Notes under the pieces: model-generated | What the model saw: the letters and a program-made list of their open reading frames with translations, nothing else | Database searches by the model: none | Told to the model about the DNA's origin: nothing | Source of the DNA: Trogon surrucura | Lineage: Eukaryota > Chordata > Aves > Trogoniformes > Trogonidae | NCBI GenBank assembly: GCA_020746105.1 | Contig: CM036624.1 | Span: 25,876,084 to 25,940,083 of the forward strand | Reading direction: 5' to 3' | DNA: 64,000 bases | Translations under genes and position numbers: made by a program | In this document: piece after piece, positions 35,501 to 47,490 of the stretch | How the letters are laid out: every line of letters starts with the position of its first letter | Position numbering within the stretch: position 1 is the first letter of the stretch

Positions 35501-38270
35501 TTTTTTTGAAATAATAGGAAAAAAAGCCCTCAACAAGTAACAATTTTCTTTCACATTCTACTTCAGATATAATTTCAAGTGGCTGTTTTTATATTTTATA
35601 CACACATAACCTTCCCATTTTCTGAAACAGGAGGTTCTTTCCCTCAACTCATTAAATAATAATACCTTGTACTTACATATCACCTTGCTTCTCAGGATCT
35701 CCAAGTGCCATAGAAGCATTAAGTGAAGACTCCTGCCTTAAAGTACAGGAGTATTAATTCCTTATGACACAGGGGGATTGTGAAACAAAGAAGTTCAAAC
35801 CATAGTTTTGACCTTGAATGTTCAGCAAGGAATTTCAGGTAGGAGTTTGGAAAGCTCTGAAAACCAAGGAGACTCAACCTCAGGATAGGCACACAAGCGA
35901 TCACTCGAGATACATGACTTTCACGCATGACTTGGAAGTGAGATTTCAGTCTTCATTCTATATAAGTCAAGTGTTATATGGAAACTTACATACCTCGAAT
36001 GGATTTAAGACAACTAACCTGCTGTGTAGAGCTGCCCAGCAGAAAAATACTTCAGTGCACTGCCAGCTGTCCGTAACCTCTCTAGGAATACTGCTGCTCG
36101 GACATTGAGTAGCAGCAAAATCACTTGTGCTGTGACTGTGTTTGATCTAGTGGATGAAAACAGGAGATCTGAAATTCTGTAGGCTGTAAGGGTGTCCACT
36201 GTGTGCTTAGTGTTTAGAGAGCTCTCGGTTTTCTTTGCCTACAATTTGCAAAAGTATAAAAATTATAAACACAAGAATACAGGTACAAAAAGTTTCTATT
36301 ATTTTCTGTATAGCAGTAGTGAGATACAAGCAACTGGGTATAGAAATATAATCATCATAGGGTTTATGGAGTATCATCTGTGAAAAAAATGAAGGTCGCC
36401 TTTCAGGCTTAACTTTAGGCAGCTCCAAGTCTTAAATGACCTCACTTTGCTTTGCTTTGTGTGGATTAGGAGTAAGTATTTTTCTCTTCCTTTTCAAAGG
36501 GTAAAAATGAAGATAAGACAATTCTGTTCTCATTTAGATTAGGAAAGTTGGAGAAGAAAACTGCAAATAGTGAATCCCTTTACCATGGCTAATAAAACTG
36601 CGATGAGAGCTGCTCTGCACAGTTTTTTAGAGTGAAGGTCTATGTGGCAGACCATTCTGATTAGACACTGAAATACACCTATTCCTGCCACAACATTGTA
36701 GCCTAAGCTAGATACATGACTCAAAAATGGTGATCCCTGACAAATAATCCATCAAGTGATGGGGAGACTCTGTCAGGAAAGGAAACCTCAAAACAACTTT
36801 TTTTTTTTCCTTCCTTTCTTTGTTGTAATCCATCACTCCTTTTTGTGTGTCTCCTAACGGTCTGGTATTGGCAGGCTTTCTTGGAACTTTCTCTCTCTTT
36901 GTATTTGTTGGGAGGACAAAAGCATAACGTTGGGTGTCTAGGGCTGTTCCCATGTCTGCTTGCAGAGCTGGGCAGAGGCACACAAGGTCAGGAAACACGG
37001 CAAATGAAATATCGTTATTCAAGAGCCCAGCCTTGCTTCTGCTAAAACTGTGGAATTCTCCCCTAGAAATCGACAGAAGCAGGATTGGTACCCAGGTCTG
37101 CAGCCCAATCGATTGTTATTAGCAGAGGCTGCCAGTGCTGCGGGCACAGACCGGCAAGATTTTAAGCATCAGCTGCTGATCACCTAACAGAGCACCTCTC
37201 TTAGGTTGGTGCATAGACTGTTTCCTGGTTCTGCTTTGAAGGGTTGAAATCTATAGATATTGATTGATTGAAAATTTGAAGACGGAAAGGGCAAGCAGCG
37301 TGCAAGGTCAGGCCCCCTCTGTCAGATTCATACAGATGAGGGAAAAGAGTGGGAGGCTGCAGTCTAGGGCTAACATTTGTAAGGTCCTGGATATTTCCTA
37401 CACTGAATGTTTCTAAAAGTCTTTGCTTATGGGTCTTGTTAAAGGAGCGTGAGAACTTAAAATGCTACGGAAGAAATTGGAGCCATTGTGTTAATACAGA
37501 TTTGGGATTGTGGAAATACGTATTTTAAAACATTTTTTGGATTCTCTGCGTTAACGGGTGACAGCGATAGAAAGTGACACCTGCTTTTCTGTCAACAGAT
37601 CTAGGTTTTAATAAAGTACAGACTTTGGCAATGCTTATTGGCACGTTATTCTGACAGTGTCTGTGCAATAATGCTGTCATTGCACTGTCTGTGAATGTAA
37701 GGAATCCCCATTTGAGGGTTGATGGTTTCAGTGGTCATCCTCAGATCTGAGGAAATCTGCATGATTTTATGAGCGGTGCCAGGATTACACTATTGAGGGA
37801 CACTGAATTTCTGTCTTTTCATTCTGGAAACTAATGCTGAGCCCAAGTCCCAGTGGTGCCCTGAAAGGCCAGAGCTTCCTTTTGCATAGCACTGACCTTT
37901 CTTCTTGATTATCTTTGTGAACTGGTGCTGTCTTTCAGTTAATAGATCTTTGTAATCAGGGAGCTGAGAGGGATAAAATAGAAGTGACAGTTTTTGCTGC
38001 CCCTTAGATGTTAATGTGAGTCCTGAATGCCTTTGAAATATGTTATTCTTAATCTGAGGAAATGGAAGAGGGCACAGGTATGTATTAAAAAGACTACAAA
38101 AACAAGCAAATGAAAAAAAAAATGTTTGATGAGATTGAAAGTTGTGGCATACAACTTGAAACTGGTGATACAAATACAGAAATGCTTTGTGAATGCAAAA
38201 ATTCAATGTCTCATTATACTTTTTTATGTTTTCTTGAGAGATTTACTGACTTTTGGCTTAGTCCTGTAGT

Positions 38271-38317
38271 TGAAACTGAAAGAGAAATTCGGGTTTCTGA
38301 AACTGAAAGAGAAATTC
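38271..38317 (+). promoter_or_regulatory. tandemly duplicated IRF/ISRE-like motif
   Basis: The 20-mer TGAAACTGAAAGAGAAATTC occurs twice without a mismatch, at 38271-38290 and 38298-38317, with a 27-bp period. Each copy contains GAAACTGAAAGAGAAA, which is three GAAA cores at two-base spacing. This matches the consensus described for interferon regulatory factor binding (GAAANNGAAA, extended to three cores) and the interferon-stimulated response element. The spacer GGGTTTC places an inverted core (TTTC) directly before copy 2. The motif and duplication are seen directly. Function as an enhancer, for ST6GALNAC5 or any gene, is inference. Confidence 0.55.
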
Positions 38318-41300
38318 ACTCTTGGTCCTTGACGAGAATTACAACAACTCCATCCTATCTCTGAATTTATTCTCTCCTTTTGGCATTATCCTTTGTTGTG
38401 GTAAACAGAATAGTTCAATGCTGTTCCATTTACTGTACTAATGACTAAGGGAAAGGTTGGTGTGATGCCATTTTCGGACACTTCACAACATCTGCCCATT
38501 TGAACATGGACTTAGTGTAAAATAGAACCAGACTAACTAGTCTTAGTTTGAAATCTTTGGATATTAAAACCCCAGTTTTCCCAAATGAATCTGTTTGTAT
38601 CTGGATGTGCCCCAGATTTCAGCAAAGGTGCCCCCTCCCAGGGAAATTAATGCTCCCCATCCTGACATGGTCCTGTCTTTCCATGAGTAAGGCATATGGT
38701 TGATGTAGAAGGCATTAACAGTATATTTTAGGTGAGGGCTGAGCCAGTGGTGGTAAAAGCTTCATGTCTCCTAACCTTTGCTCTAGCTGCTACTTTTAAG
38801 CACTCAGCTCTCATTCTTACAGAGGCTGTTGAGAAACAGAAGATACAGAATGAGCGCTGTCAGCCCCCTCATCTGGTCCCAAATTCAAGAACCTCAAGGA
38901 GTACATTTTCCTGTGCTAAGCAAATTGTTCAAACTTTTCTCCGAACACTCACTGTAGATGTATTCTTCTAAGAGTGATGTTTTCTACAGGATGCACCACG
39001 CATGAAATGGTGTTTACCTCATGCTTTGTATTGAAAGCAGCATTTAAAGAAGGCAAATTATAATTTGGCTTTAGCAAGTGATGTTTGACAGTTCATTTGC
39101 TTTCTTAATACAGAAATGAAAATAGTATGACAGTATGTGAGAAATTGTTTATTCAAGGCTGTATAAGAAGTAGACTGCTACAAACAGACCTTGCTGTTGT
39201 TCCTGGCACTGGACTAATTGGCTGCGAGGTGCAATGCAAACAGGACACAGCTACAGAATAAGGTGTTTATTTACGTTAGCATTATTCCTTTAAGCCTTCT
39301 TGCAGAGGAGGCTCTGAGGTGCCAGGTGCTTTCAAACACAGGGCAAGGAGACAGTCCCATTTTGTCGATTGTTCTTTTAACGTGGTATACCTGGCATTTG
39401 CATATGGCTCTTCCTAAAGTGCTTTGAGCGCTTGGGGTGAAGAATGGAGCAATATTATGACTCATTTTGAAGATGAAAGATGAAATTCAAAGTGATAATT
39501 TTGCTATACAGTAGCGAGCCTGTGGGTTGAAAGTGATCCACGGGACTACTTCTTAAACGAAACGGCAGCCTGTGTTGTTTGCTTGGGGATTCTCTATTTC
39601 TTGGCCCATGGCTGACCAGGGGGATCCTGACAGCTTATCAAGAGAGGTACAGCCTGGCTAGCCAGACTCGGTGTTTTCTCACTGATGAAGCTTTTGGAAA
39701 GATTCTCTAGTTTTTGAAATGACTCAGTTGTGCCAGTTCAGATTCGTGTTTCAAAATGGTTCTTTTGTGGTAAAAGTGAGGATATGGATGTGATACGTGG
39801 TGCTGGGATGTGGGAGGGGATATATGCGGGATATGTAATTCACTTGTAGTGAATTTGTGATACATGGTGGTTTTGGTTTAAAAAGAGAAAATGCTTGTGC
39901 TTTGAAGCCCAATGATGGGAATATAAATAAGCTTTTAGTTCTATCATGGCTGTGCTTACTTCAGATTATTTTGAGACGCCAGTGCCAAAGTGGCACATAG
40001 TGAAGCATTTGTTCTTAAGTCAGAGAAACTATCTCTTTGGTCTTCTTTCAGTAAAGGTTAAATCCTGTATTGGAAGAACAATAGTCTCAGAAATGCCAAT
40101 TACACTTTGTGTACCATCTCGGTGTGACTTTTGTTTTTTTTAACAAGTTCTTTTTCCTGTGTCATTTCCTCATTTCATTGCACCTCAGTGCAGTCTGTTG
40201 TTGTGCATTTAGATGAAATATATCATTAAGATATATAATACTGAAAGCCTCTGCTGTAAAGTCCAGTGAGACACATTTTTCCTTTTACTGGTAGATAGTG
40301 ATAATGTAAGTCTCTAATTTCATTAGTTTGAAAGAACCACCCCATAGCACTCAGGTGCTTTAAAAAAGCAAGAAGTAGAGGAGTCATGATTAAGTTTGTA
40401 GAAATTGGAAGGAAAATGTTTCTTTTGAGGTAACAATACACTTATGCTAGTTCAACATTAATGTTCTGAAAGACAATGGAAGAGTCTTTGATTCTGAAGT
40501 TAATTTGCCTGTGTCTTGCATGAGAAGTCTTAGTATTTTGCATTAGGATGTTTGTGATACGTCTACCAAATGACATGTTTATATTTTATACTATTAGTAA
40601 TTTACCTTTCTGTCAATATTCTTTATGCTGTTTAGCTTTGCACCCTCAGTGAGAGGAGCTGGCAACTCAATTTTTACTTTTAGCTACAGTGTTTATGATT
40701 ATTCTCAGGTGTATTGCTACTCTTGGCATCTGCAGAATCTATCAGCTCTTCATAGACATGTTTAGTAAGTAGCACTATTGTTTTATTCAAGCATTTAAAT
40801 TCGACTGATGAGTTCATCTATATGGTTTTTGCAAAAGTCTGTTAAATCCATTTATTTGATATTCTGATATAATTGTTTGTGCTTGTGTTAATACTGTTTT
40901 CCAGAAGATTAAGCATATGCCATGGAATCTAAATGCCAGTTTTTGAAAGAAAAGTACTTATGATTTCAGTGTTCGATTTAGATAGAAAATTAAGCTTGAT
41001 AGGGGCAGACAAGAAGCAAGTGTTAAGAGAGTAAATGTCAGATCAACCCTTCATGCATTTGTTATTCACCTGAGCAATTTCACTGTCTGGTTTGTAGGTC
41101 CATCCTCTGTTTCTGGGTGTCACAAGTCTCTTATTCCTTTGTGCTACTCTTAAATGTGAATGTCATCTCAAATGTGGTTCTCAGCCTGTTTTGCTGAAAA
41201 CATGGAAAAAGGCTAAAAGGTCAATAATATTTATCTTAATCCGAATTATTTTCAGTAATTGTATTTTCACTCCTCATTGATTCTAATGGGACATAATGTA

Positions 41301-41685
41301 TTACATGTGCCCTAAAATCAATATAAAATAAAAAGTACTATTTACAGAACTATGAGTAAAAAAAAAAAAAAGAGAAATACTCATTATTATTCATGTAATG
41401 CTGTATGTGTTCTATCAGCTGCGCAGTATAATTTATCAGATATGGTACATTGAATCCCATTGAAAACAGTGAGAAATGGATATGTGACTATTCACCATGC
41501 TCATTTACTGTAATGTTTTGGTTATTTAGAGCTGCTAACGGTTTATTACCAAAAGTGTATTTTTGTGTGTACTGCAGTTACTCTTAAAACTTAACAGGTA
41601 AATTAGCACTCAGAAGGGCATCATTTGCTATAGTGGCATTTCTGATAGATGAATCATGTCCTGTCCTGTCTTGTCTTTCATAAAT

Positions 41686-42242
41686 CATAGAACAGTTTTG
41701 GTTGGAAGAGACTTTCAAGATCATTGAGTCCAACCTTTGTCCCAGCCCTATCAGCACCGCTAAACCACGTCTCTCAGCACAACATCTACGCGTCTCTTAA
41801 ACACCTCCAGGGATGGAGACTCAACCACCTCCCTGGGCAGCCTGTTCCAATGCCTGACAAGTCTTTCAGTAAAGAAATTCTTCCTAATATCCAACCTGAA
41901 CCTCCTCTGGCTCAACTTCAGGCCTTTTTCCCTTGTCCTGTCACTCGCCATAAGGGAGAACAGACCAACCCCTGCCTCGCTACAACCTCCTTTCAGGGAG
42001 TTGTGGAGAGCGATGAGGTCTCCCTTCAGTCTCCTCCAGGTTAAACAACCCCAGATCCCTCAGCTGTTCCTCATATGACACATGCTCCAAATCCTTTACC
42101 AGCTTGGTAGCCCACCTCTGTACCCTCTCCAGCACCTCAGTGTCCCTGTTGTAGTGAGGGCCTCAAAACTGGACACAATACTCGAGGTGCAGCCTCACCA
42201 AAGCCGAGTACAGGGGTATGATCACCTCTCTGCTCCTGCTGG
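41686..42242 (-). mobile_element. CR1 LINE, main body of a 5'-inverted copy
   Basis: On the minus strand this is the last part of CR1 ORF2 followed by the short 3' UTR. The reading runs from [14 protein letters not shown] at 42242 down to the C-terminus at 41760 ([20 protein letters not shown] and LRDVV), then the 3' end, seen on + as ATCATAGAACAGTTTTGGTT. A 63-codon stretch of the C-terminus is still open at 41760-41951, and the rest carries frameshifts. It is 5' truncated and inactive, and joins an inverted CR1 piece at its 5' end. Confidence 0.93.
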
Positions 42243-42328
42243 CAACTGGCTGAACTTGAGCCAGCAGTGTGCCCGGGTGGCAAAGCAGGCCAACGGCATC
42301 CTGACCTGGATCAGGAATAGTGTGGGCC
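42243..42328 (+). mobile_element. CR1 LINE, inverted 5' piece of the same insertion
   Basis: In the opposite orientation to its neighbour, this reads [18 protein letters not shown] and then WIRNSV, the CR1 ORF2 segment that normally lies immediately upstream of the SRTREV segment where the minus-strand body begins. The two pieces abut in the genome and are adjacent in the CR1 consensus as I know it, so one insertion with its 5' end inverted explains both better than two independent insertions. Confidence 0.85.
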
Positions 42329-43905
42329 TTCCCTTACTGTCCCTGGTTTTGTCCTGTCATAAGTATATATTGTGCATATGCATTTAGAGAGTGGTGAGGA
42401 GGAGGAAGACGTTGTACACGTGTATTAACATGAGTTCGATCTACTCACTTTGAGACTTGCTGTGGAGAACTCAGTTGTTTTCTATGTAGTGAAGCAACAG
42501 TCTTTAGAGGTTCATATCAGGTGGTGTGATGACTTTCTGTACATATGTAATGTAATGGTAGAAGATGAGACATTTTAAGAAATGAGAGGAAGGACATTCA
42601 GTAGTCCTAGGGTTATAGTACTGTCACCTTGAATTTAAATAGTTACCGACTGTACACTCCTCTCCAGAAGGACAGATGCTTGTTTAACATGTCCATTGGG
42701 CTACAGACAACTAAATCATTACTTGGAGAGTTACAGTCTTAAACCTGTTCTTTTTCCTTGCCCTTTTGCAAGGCTTTATCTTGTCATTCTCTGAGAAATT
42801 GTTGACCTGTAGGTACCGTAGTTATTCACCTCTTTTGACAGGAATGCACATGGCAGCATGTTCTGGCCCCTTGGTCCACCTCCTGTGAGATGGTTCTCTA
42901 AAATACAGTGTTTTTCCAAACTATCTACTGAAACACATCCTTCAGTAGCACACCCTTCAGTAACAGTTGTATCTTTTGGAATGTTAATGCCTAGTTCTTC
43001 CTTGGGGTTATCTTGATTTTCATCCTGAATGTCAGGTAGCCTGATGTGGTGAATACATTAGGCATTCGAGGAATGTAGACAGCACTTTCATCTTGTACTT
43101 GGTTAGAATTTATTAAATGAAAATGTCTTGCATTGGATTCCGATGTCCTGGAGTCAATACCAAACTCATTAGTGACTTCTGTGGGGCATTTTAAGAGATA
43201 GTAATAAATACTGAAATCTATTCTGTGATAGTTTTCTATTTATTTTGTTATTGACCAAAACAAAAATTCTTTACTTTGGGACAGGCAATCTCTTGTCTCA
43301 AAGAATCTGGGAGATGTATTTCCTTTTGCTTAGTTTCCCAAGAACTTCCAGTTACTTAGAATTGAAAGCTTCAGTCCTGCCAGGATATATGCATAAGTTA
43401 AGATGTTGACCTGTTGTAAGAGTTGTATCAGTATTTAGTGATTTATGTAACAGGTATCAGAGCTTGTACTGTAGACCTACATATTTAAAAATGAAGGATG
43501 CTGTAGTAGGAGCTAAAGGACTGAGTTGCACTGGACTAGTAACTATGGTAGAATGTATTTGGGGAGCTATATGGGGATATACATGTTATACGTGATCATA
43601 TAAATACATTATTGTAATTTACACACTGAAACCATTTTGGTTCCTGGAATATGAGAGAACCTGAAATATGGAGGAACTTGTGTCATGAATCGTAGCACTC
43701 TAGCATAGGGGTTCTTGAATTAGAAACTTGACTTGTTCATATACCTTCTAATCACAGCTTTTAAGTGAATTGATTAAATGCAAAGTGTGTTGCCCGTCTC
43801 CCATCTTATACGTTCATTAGAATAGCCTTTGGCTTTTTGAAACCAGAAAATGTTTGAGGTTTTGTAGTTTCCCTTCCTTTTGGAATAAAACACTGTGATA
43901 TCTTT

Positions 43906-43928
43906 CCCCTCCCCCCCCCCCCCCCCCC
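43906..43928. repeat. poly-C tract (CCCC T C18)
   Basis: Four C, one T, then 18 uninterrupted C. The length may be unreliable because such runs are hard to sequence. The complementary G run could form a quadruplex. Confidence 0.85.
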
Positions 43929-46345
43929 AAGGTTTTATTGGTAGGTTAGGTCTTTCACTTTGGGTGTAAGAAAAGTCCTTTTCATTGCTCTAATGTATTT
44001 TCTGCAAGATTTCATTATTGTTGTACAAGTGTGTCTCTGAAGAGGTGATGTGCCCTTGTACTTAGTTCTTGATGTTTTAACTCTCCATACAGAACCATGG
44101 TACAGGTTGTTTTTTATACACATATTTGAAGAATATAATGTAATCCGAGCACTTTTTAATCAACAAGTGTAGTTTCATTACCTTTAATTGCTCAAAAACT
44201 GATGGTTTTGTATTGTAGAAGATGGGGATTGAAATTTTGCTCCCTGTAGCTGGAGGTGGAAAGCAGGTTGCAGCAGGTCAACCCCTGAAGACCTCTGTGC
44301 TTGTGATCATCCCAGCGGGGACTGCTGTGCTTGGAGCCATCCTGGGGGGGTTAGTGTGCCCCAGCACCCTCCCTCAGGCATTTCCGTCTCGTAAGCACTT
44401 TGCAATGTATTATCTGGAAGGTGGAGTGAGCTTTTGATCACTTTTTTTTTTTTTAACCAAGTTTTGATGTTGGGAAGAAAGTTGATGAGTGTTATGGTTT
44501 TTTCTGATCCTCTCTGAATACCAATTAGAATGGTGAGATATGTTTGAAGGACCACGAGTTGTGTTCCCACCTACTAAAGAAATCTTTAAAAATTGTCTTA
44601 TGTCATTATTCGTGATGCTTTCTAGTACTCTTTGAGACTTTTGCCTACACTGTAAGTGGAGTTTTCCTCCTTTGTATTACAGTGTAAGGCTCTTTATGAA
44701 ATTTCACATTTTTTTTTGCCTCTCACCCTTTCTTTTTCATTGCTTTCTACTTTCTACCTACTCCTTGTTAGTTTCATGTTTTGTTTCACTTCAGTCTTCC
44801 CAGGTTTCAGTTGTATCTTTGTACTAAGTACATCTTGGAGGCTTATGGTACTAATCAGGGCTTACAATGCTTGTTTTGCCTATTACATATAATAAGGAGC
44901 AATGCCTCAGCTTGATTCCACCTTAGACTTCCGTGTCTTTAAACAGGCGTTAGGTTTGAGCCCCGTAACTCCAGCTAATGCTAGACATCATGTCCATAGT
45001 CAAACGATTGCAGGCAACTTACCTGTTCTGAAACAGATGGGGATTTGGAGGACTGCAGGTCCTCTGCAGCCAGTGTCTAATTTCCCGATACTCAGAACTC
45101 GAACAGTCGTGACTCTTTGGAGTAAATCCAGTCAGGCATCCAACCTGAAGCTGGGTGGAAATTCTTAGTCATATTTAATTACACAGGTCTATCTTTAAAC
45201 TGTTTTTCTGCAGGTGCATTTCTTTTGTCATAGAAGGCGTTACTCCTAAAAAAAAAGGTGGTTTGAATTTAAGGGTTTAACAAATTTATGGTGAATTACC
45301 TCCCCAAACTACACTGTTATAAAAGTGAAGTTACACTTGATGCTAGGCACCCAGTATTCGTATTAGTTACTAAATAACACAAATCCCTTGTGGTCAGTTA
45401 TATGCAGCTGTAAATTTTCATTGTTACAGTATATAAGGTTTTTAATGATAGTTTGTTTTTTTGAATACAGCTGTAGATATGTTCCGACAGCTGTGAACAT
45501 TTGTTTTTCCTATGCAGGTGGTTGCATGGAGAACAAAACTTGCCTTCTATCCTAATGATATTGAGTGTCAGGAATATTACAAATGTTATTTTAGCTACTT
45601 ACTGGATAAATTAATAGCCTGCACCTTTGCATTTTTTAATGGTCGTTCATAAATAACCTATGGGAGTGAGGTAATCCTTCTGAGCATTGCTATATGCTGT
45701 CCTAAAATGAAGCTGTGGTTTGGTGAATGTGGTTTGTGGAGGAATTAATGATACTGAGTATACAAAATTACTTTAATATGCAATATATTTCCCTGTGTTT
45801 TGAAGATCAAAGAAAGCATAAACTTGAAAACAAATAGGATCTATTTACTTATTTTGCTCTAAGATAAAAAGGAATCCCAAGTGAAATTAATTTTTTCAAT
45901 TACTGATTTAATATCAAATAATTCACATGGTAAGAGTTTTCTTTCAGTTGTTTTTAAGTGAATTTAATGAATCTGAAAGTGATGCACATAGTTCATATAC
46001 TTTGTCTTTAGCAGTAAGCTATATTATAATAGTAATGAGAGGTCTCTTCCACCATTCTTCCATACTACACTGTATATAGAAGGAGCCACCTTAAAGAAAG
46101 TATACCTTGATATCAGTATGTCTGTCTTCTTTCTTAATAAAGGAAGATGAAAGCATTAAAAATATATTAAGGGGGTTTAAATTTAAAATGTTTTAAAAAT
46201 ATTCTAATATCTTTATAATAACGTATTTTCGTGCCTGGAAAACTATTTTTTCAAAACTATGTTATATCTAAAAATGAAAAATTGGATTTTAGTAAAACCA
46301 AGCAAACCTAATACTGAGAGAAAAACACTTTTTGGGAAGCTTAGT

Positions 46346-46388
46346 GGTTTGGGTTTTTTTTTTTTAAAAAAAAAACACAAACCAAACC
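46346..46388. repeat. T12/A10 inverted repeat (hairpin)
   Basis: GGTTTGGG plus 12 T is followed directly by 10 A and CACAAACC, giving an imperfect palindrome centred near 46365. It could form a hairpin or cruciform. About 200 bp downstream begins the CR1 pair. Confidence 0.7.
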
Positions 46389-46591
46389 AAATTTTCAAAA
46401 TACAAATGTTTTGAAAGATTTTCTGTGAAGTCTGTGTTCACATTTTGACTGTCATCAGTATTTTCCTTTTCTTATAAAGGAATTGGTTAGTAATGGTTAT
46501 GATGGGCTATTAGTTTAAGAGGTGAAGATGTGTCATTAAGAACTTGCATTTATCATGCCAAATCATTCATTGCCGTTCACAGTGCTGTTAT

Positions 46592-47100
46592 CACTGCATC
46601 CAGTTCTGGTGCCCCCACCATAAGAGGGACATAGAACTGTTGGAGCGTGTTCAGAGGAGGGCCACAAAGACGATCCAGGGGCTGGAGCACCTTTGCTATG
46701 AGGACAGGCTGCAGGAGCTGAGATTGTTCAGTCTTGAAGAGAGAAGACTTTGGGGGGACCTAATAACTGCCTTCCAGTACCTGAAGGGAACCTACAGGAA
46801 GGCTGAGGAGGGACTTTTTAGAAGAGTGTCCACTGATAGGATGAGAGGAAGCAGGTTTAAGTTGAAGGAGAATAGATTTAGATTGGATCTTAGGAAGAAA
46901 TTCTTCAGTACGAGGGTGGCAAGACTTCGGAATAAATTGCCCAGAGACGTTGTGGCTGCCCCCTCCCTGGAGGTGTTCAAGGCCAAGTCGGACAGAACCT
47001 TGAGTAACCTGATCTCGTTGAGAGGCGTCCCTGCCCATGGCAGGGAGGTTGGATTAGATGATCTCTAAGGTCCCTTCCAGCCGAGGCCATTCTGTGATCA
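46592..47100 (+). mobile_element. CR1 LINE 3' fragment with open ORF2 C-terminus
   Basis: From about 46592 this reads as the CR1 reverse transcriptase C-terminal region: 'CIQFWCPHHKRDIELLERVQ', then RRATKTIQGLEHL, LFSLEERRLWGDLI and LPRDVVAAPSLEVFK. It ends in a frame stop at 47068 and a short 3' UTR (GGTTGGATTAGATGATCTCT ... ATTCTGTGATCA). The frame is open for about 158 codons inside the element, so this copy has decayed less than the others here. The 3' UTR is of the 'GATGATCTCTAAGGTCCCTTCC' type, a different subfamily from the copies near 6 kb and 31 kb. It lacks ORF1, the endonuclease and most of the RT, so it cannot move. Confidence 0.93.
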
Positions 47101-47490
47101 CAGAATCACAGAGTTGTTGGAGTTGGAAGGGACCAGCTTGGAAGGCAAGAGATCATCTAGTCCAACCCCCCTGCTAAAGCAGGATGCCCTAGAGCACATC
47201 ACACAGGAACACATCCAGGCGAGTTTTGAAAGTCTCCTGGCTGCTCTCTGGGCACCCTGTTCCAGTGCTTTGTCACCCTCACAGGAAAGAAGTTCTTCCA
47301 CATATTTAAATGAAACTTTATGCACTCCAGCTTGTGCCCAGTGCCCCTTGTCCTGTCATTGGCCACCACGCAAAAGAGTCTGGCTCCATCCTCCCTGCCC
47401 CCACCCTTTAGATATTTATAGACATTGATAAGGTCTCCTCTCAGCCTTTTCTTCTCCGGGGTAAATAGTCCCAGCTCTCTCTCTCTCATG
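47101..47490 (-). mobile_element. CR1 LINE 3' fragment, tail-to-tail with the preceding copy
   Basis: On the minus strand this gives ELGLFTPEKKRLRGDLI, YLKGG and, after substitutions, KNFFPVRVTKHWNRVPRE, followed by a frameshift and the 3' UTR (on +: ATCACAGAGTTGTTGGAGTT and GGAAGGGACCAGC). Its 3' end meets the 3' end of the + copy at 47100/47101. It is more decayed than its partner. The 5' boundary at about 47490 is approximate. Confidence 0.92.

Larger units (their letters stand above)
31329..41685 (+). other. ST6GALNAC5 intron 2, second part, no further gene seen
   Basis: AT-rich intronic DNA. Open frames are short and unassignable. Holds a poly-T run (32564-32578) and the duplicated IRF-type motif at 38271-38317. 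No exon, RNA gene or certain transposon seen. Confidence 0.65.
42329..46591 (+). other. ST6GALNAC5 intron 2, third part, no further gene seen
   Basis: AT-rich intronic DNA with no exon or RNA gene recognised. It contains a long poly-C tract (43911-43928) and a T/A hairpin (46346-46388). A 71-codon open frame at 44222-44437, rich in Val, Ala and Gly, resembles nothing I know and is probably chance. Confidence 0.6.

Noticed and set aside
38110-38364. 84-codon frame with a repeated ETEREI motif as a small protein
   Set aside because: The peptide repeat is just the 27-bp DNA duplication read in frame. There is no support for coding.
46544-47068. 174-codon open frame as a host gene
   Set aside because: The translation is the CR1 ORF2 C-terminus, so it belongs to a truncated LINE.
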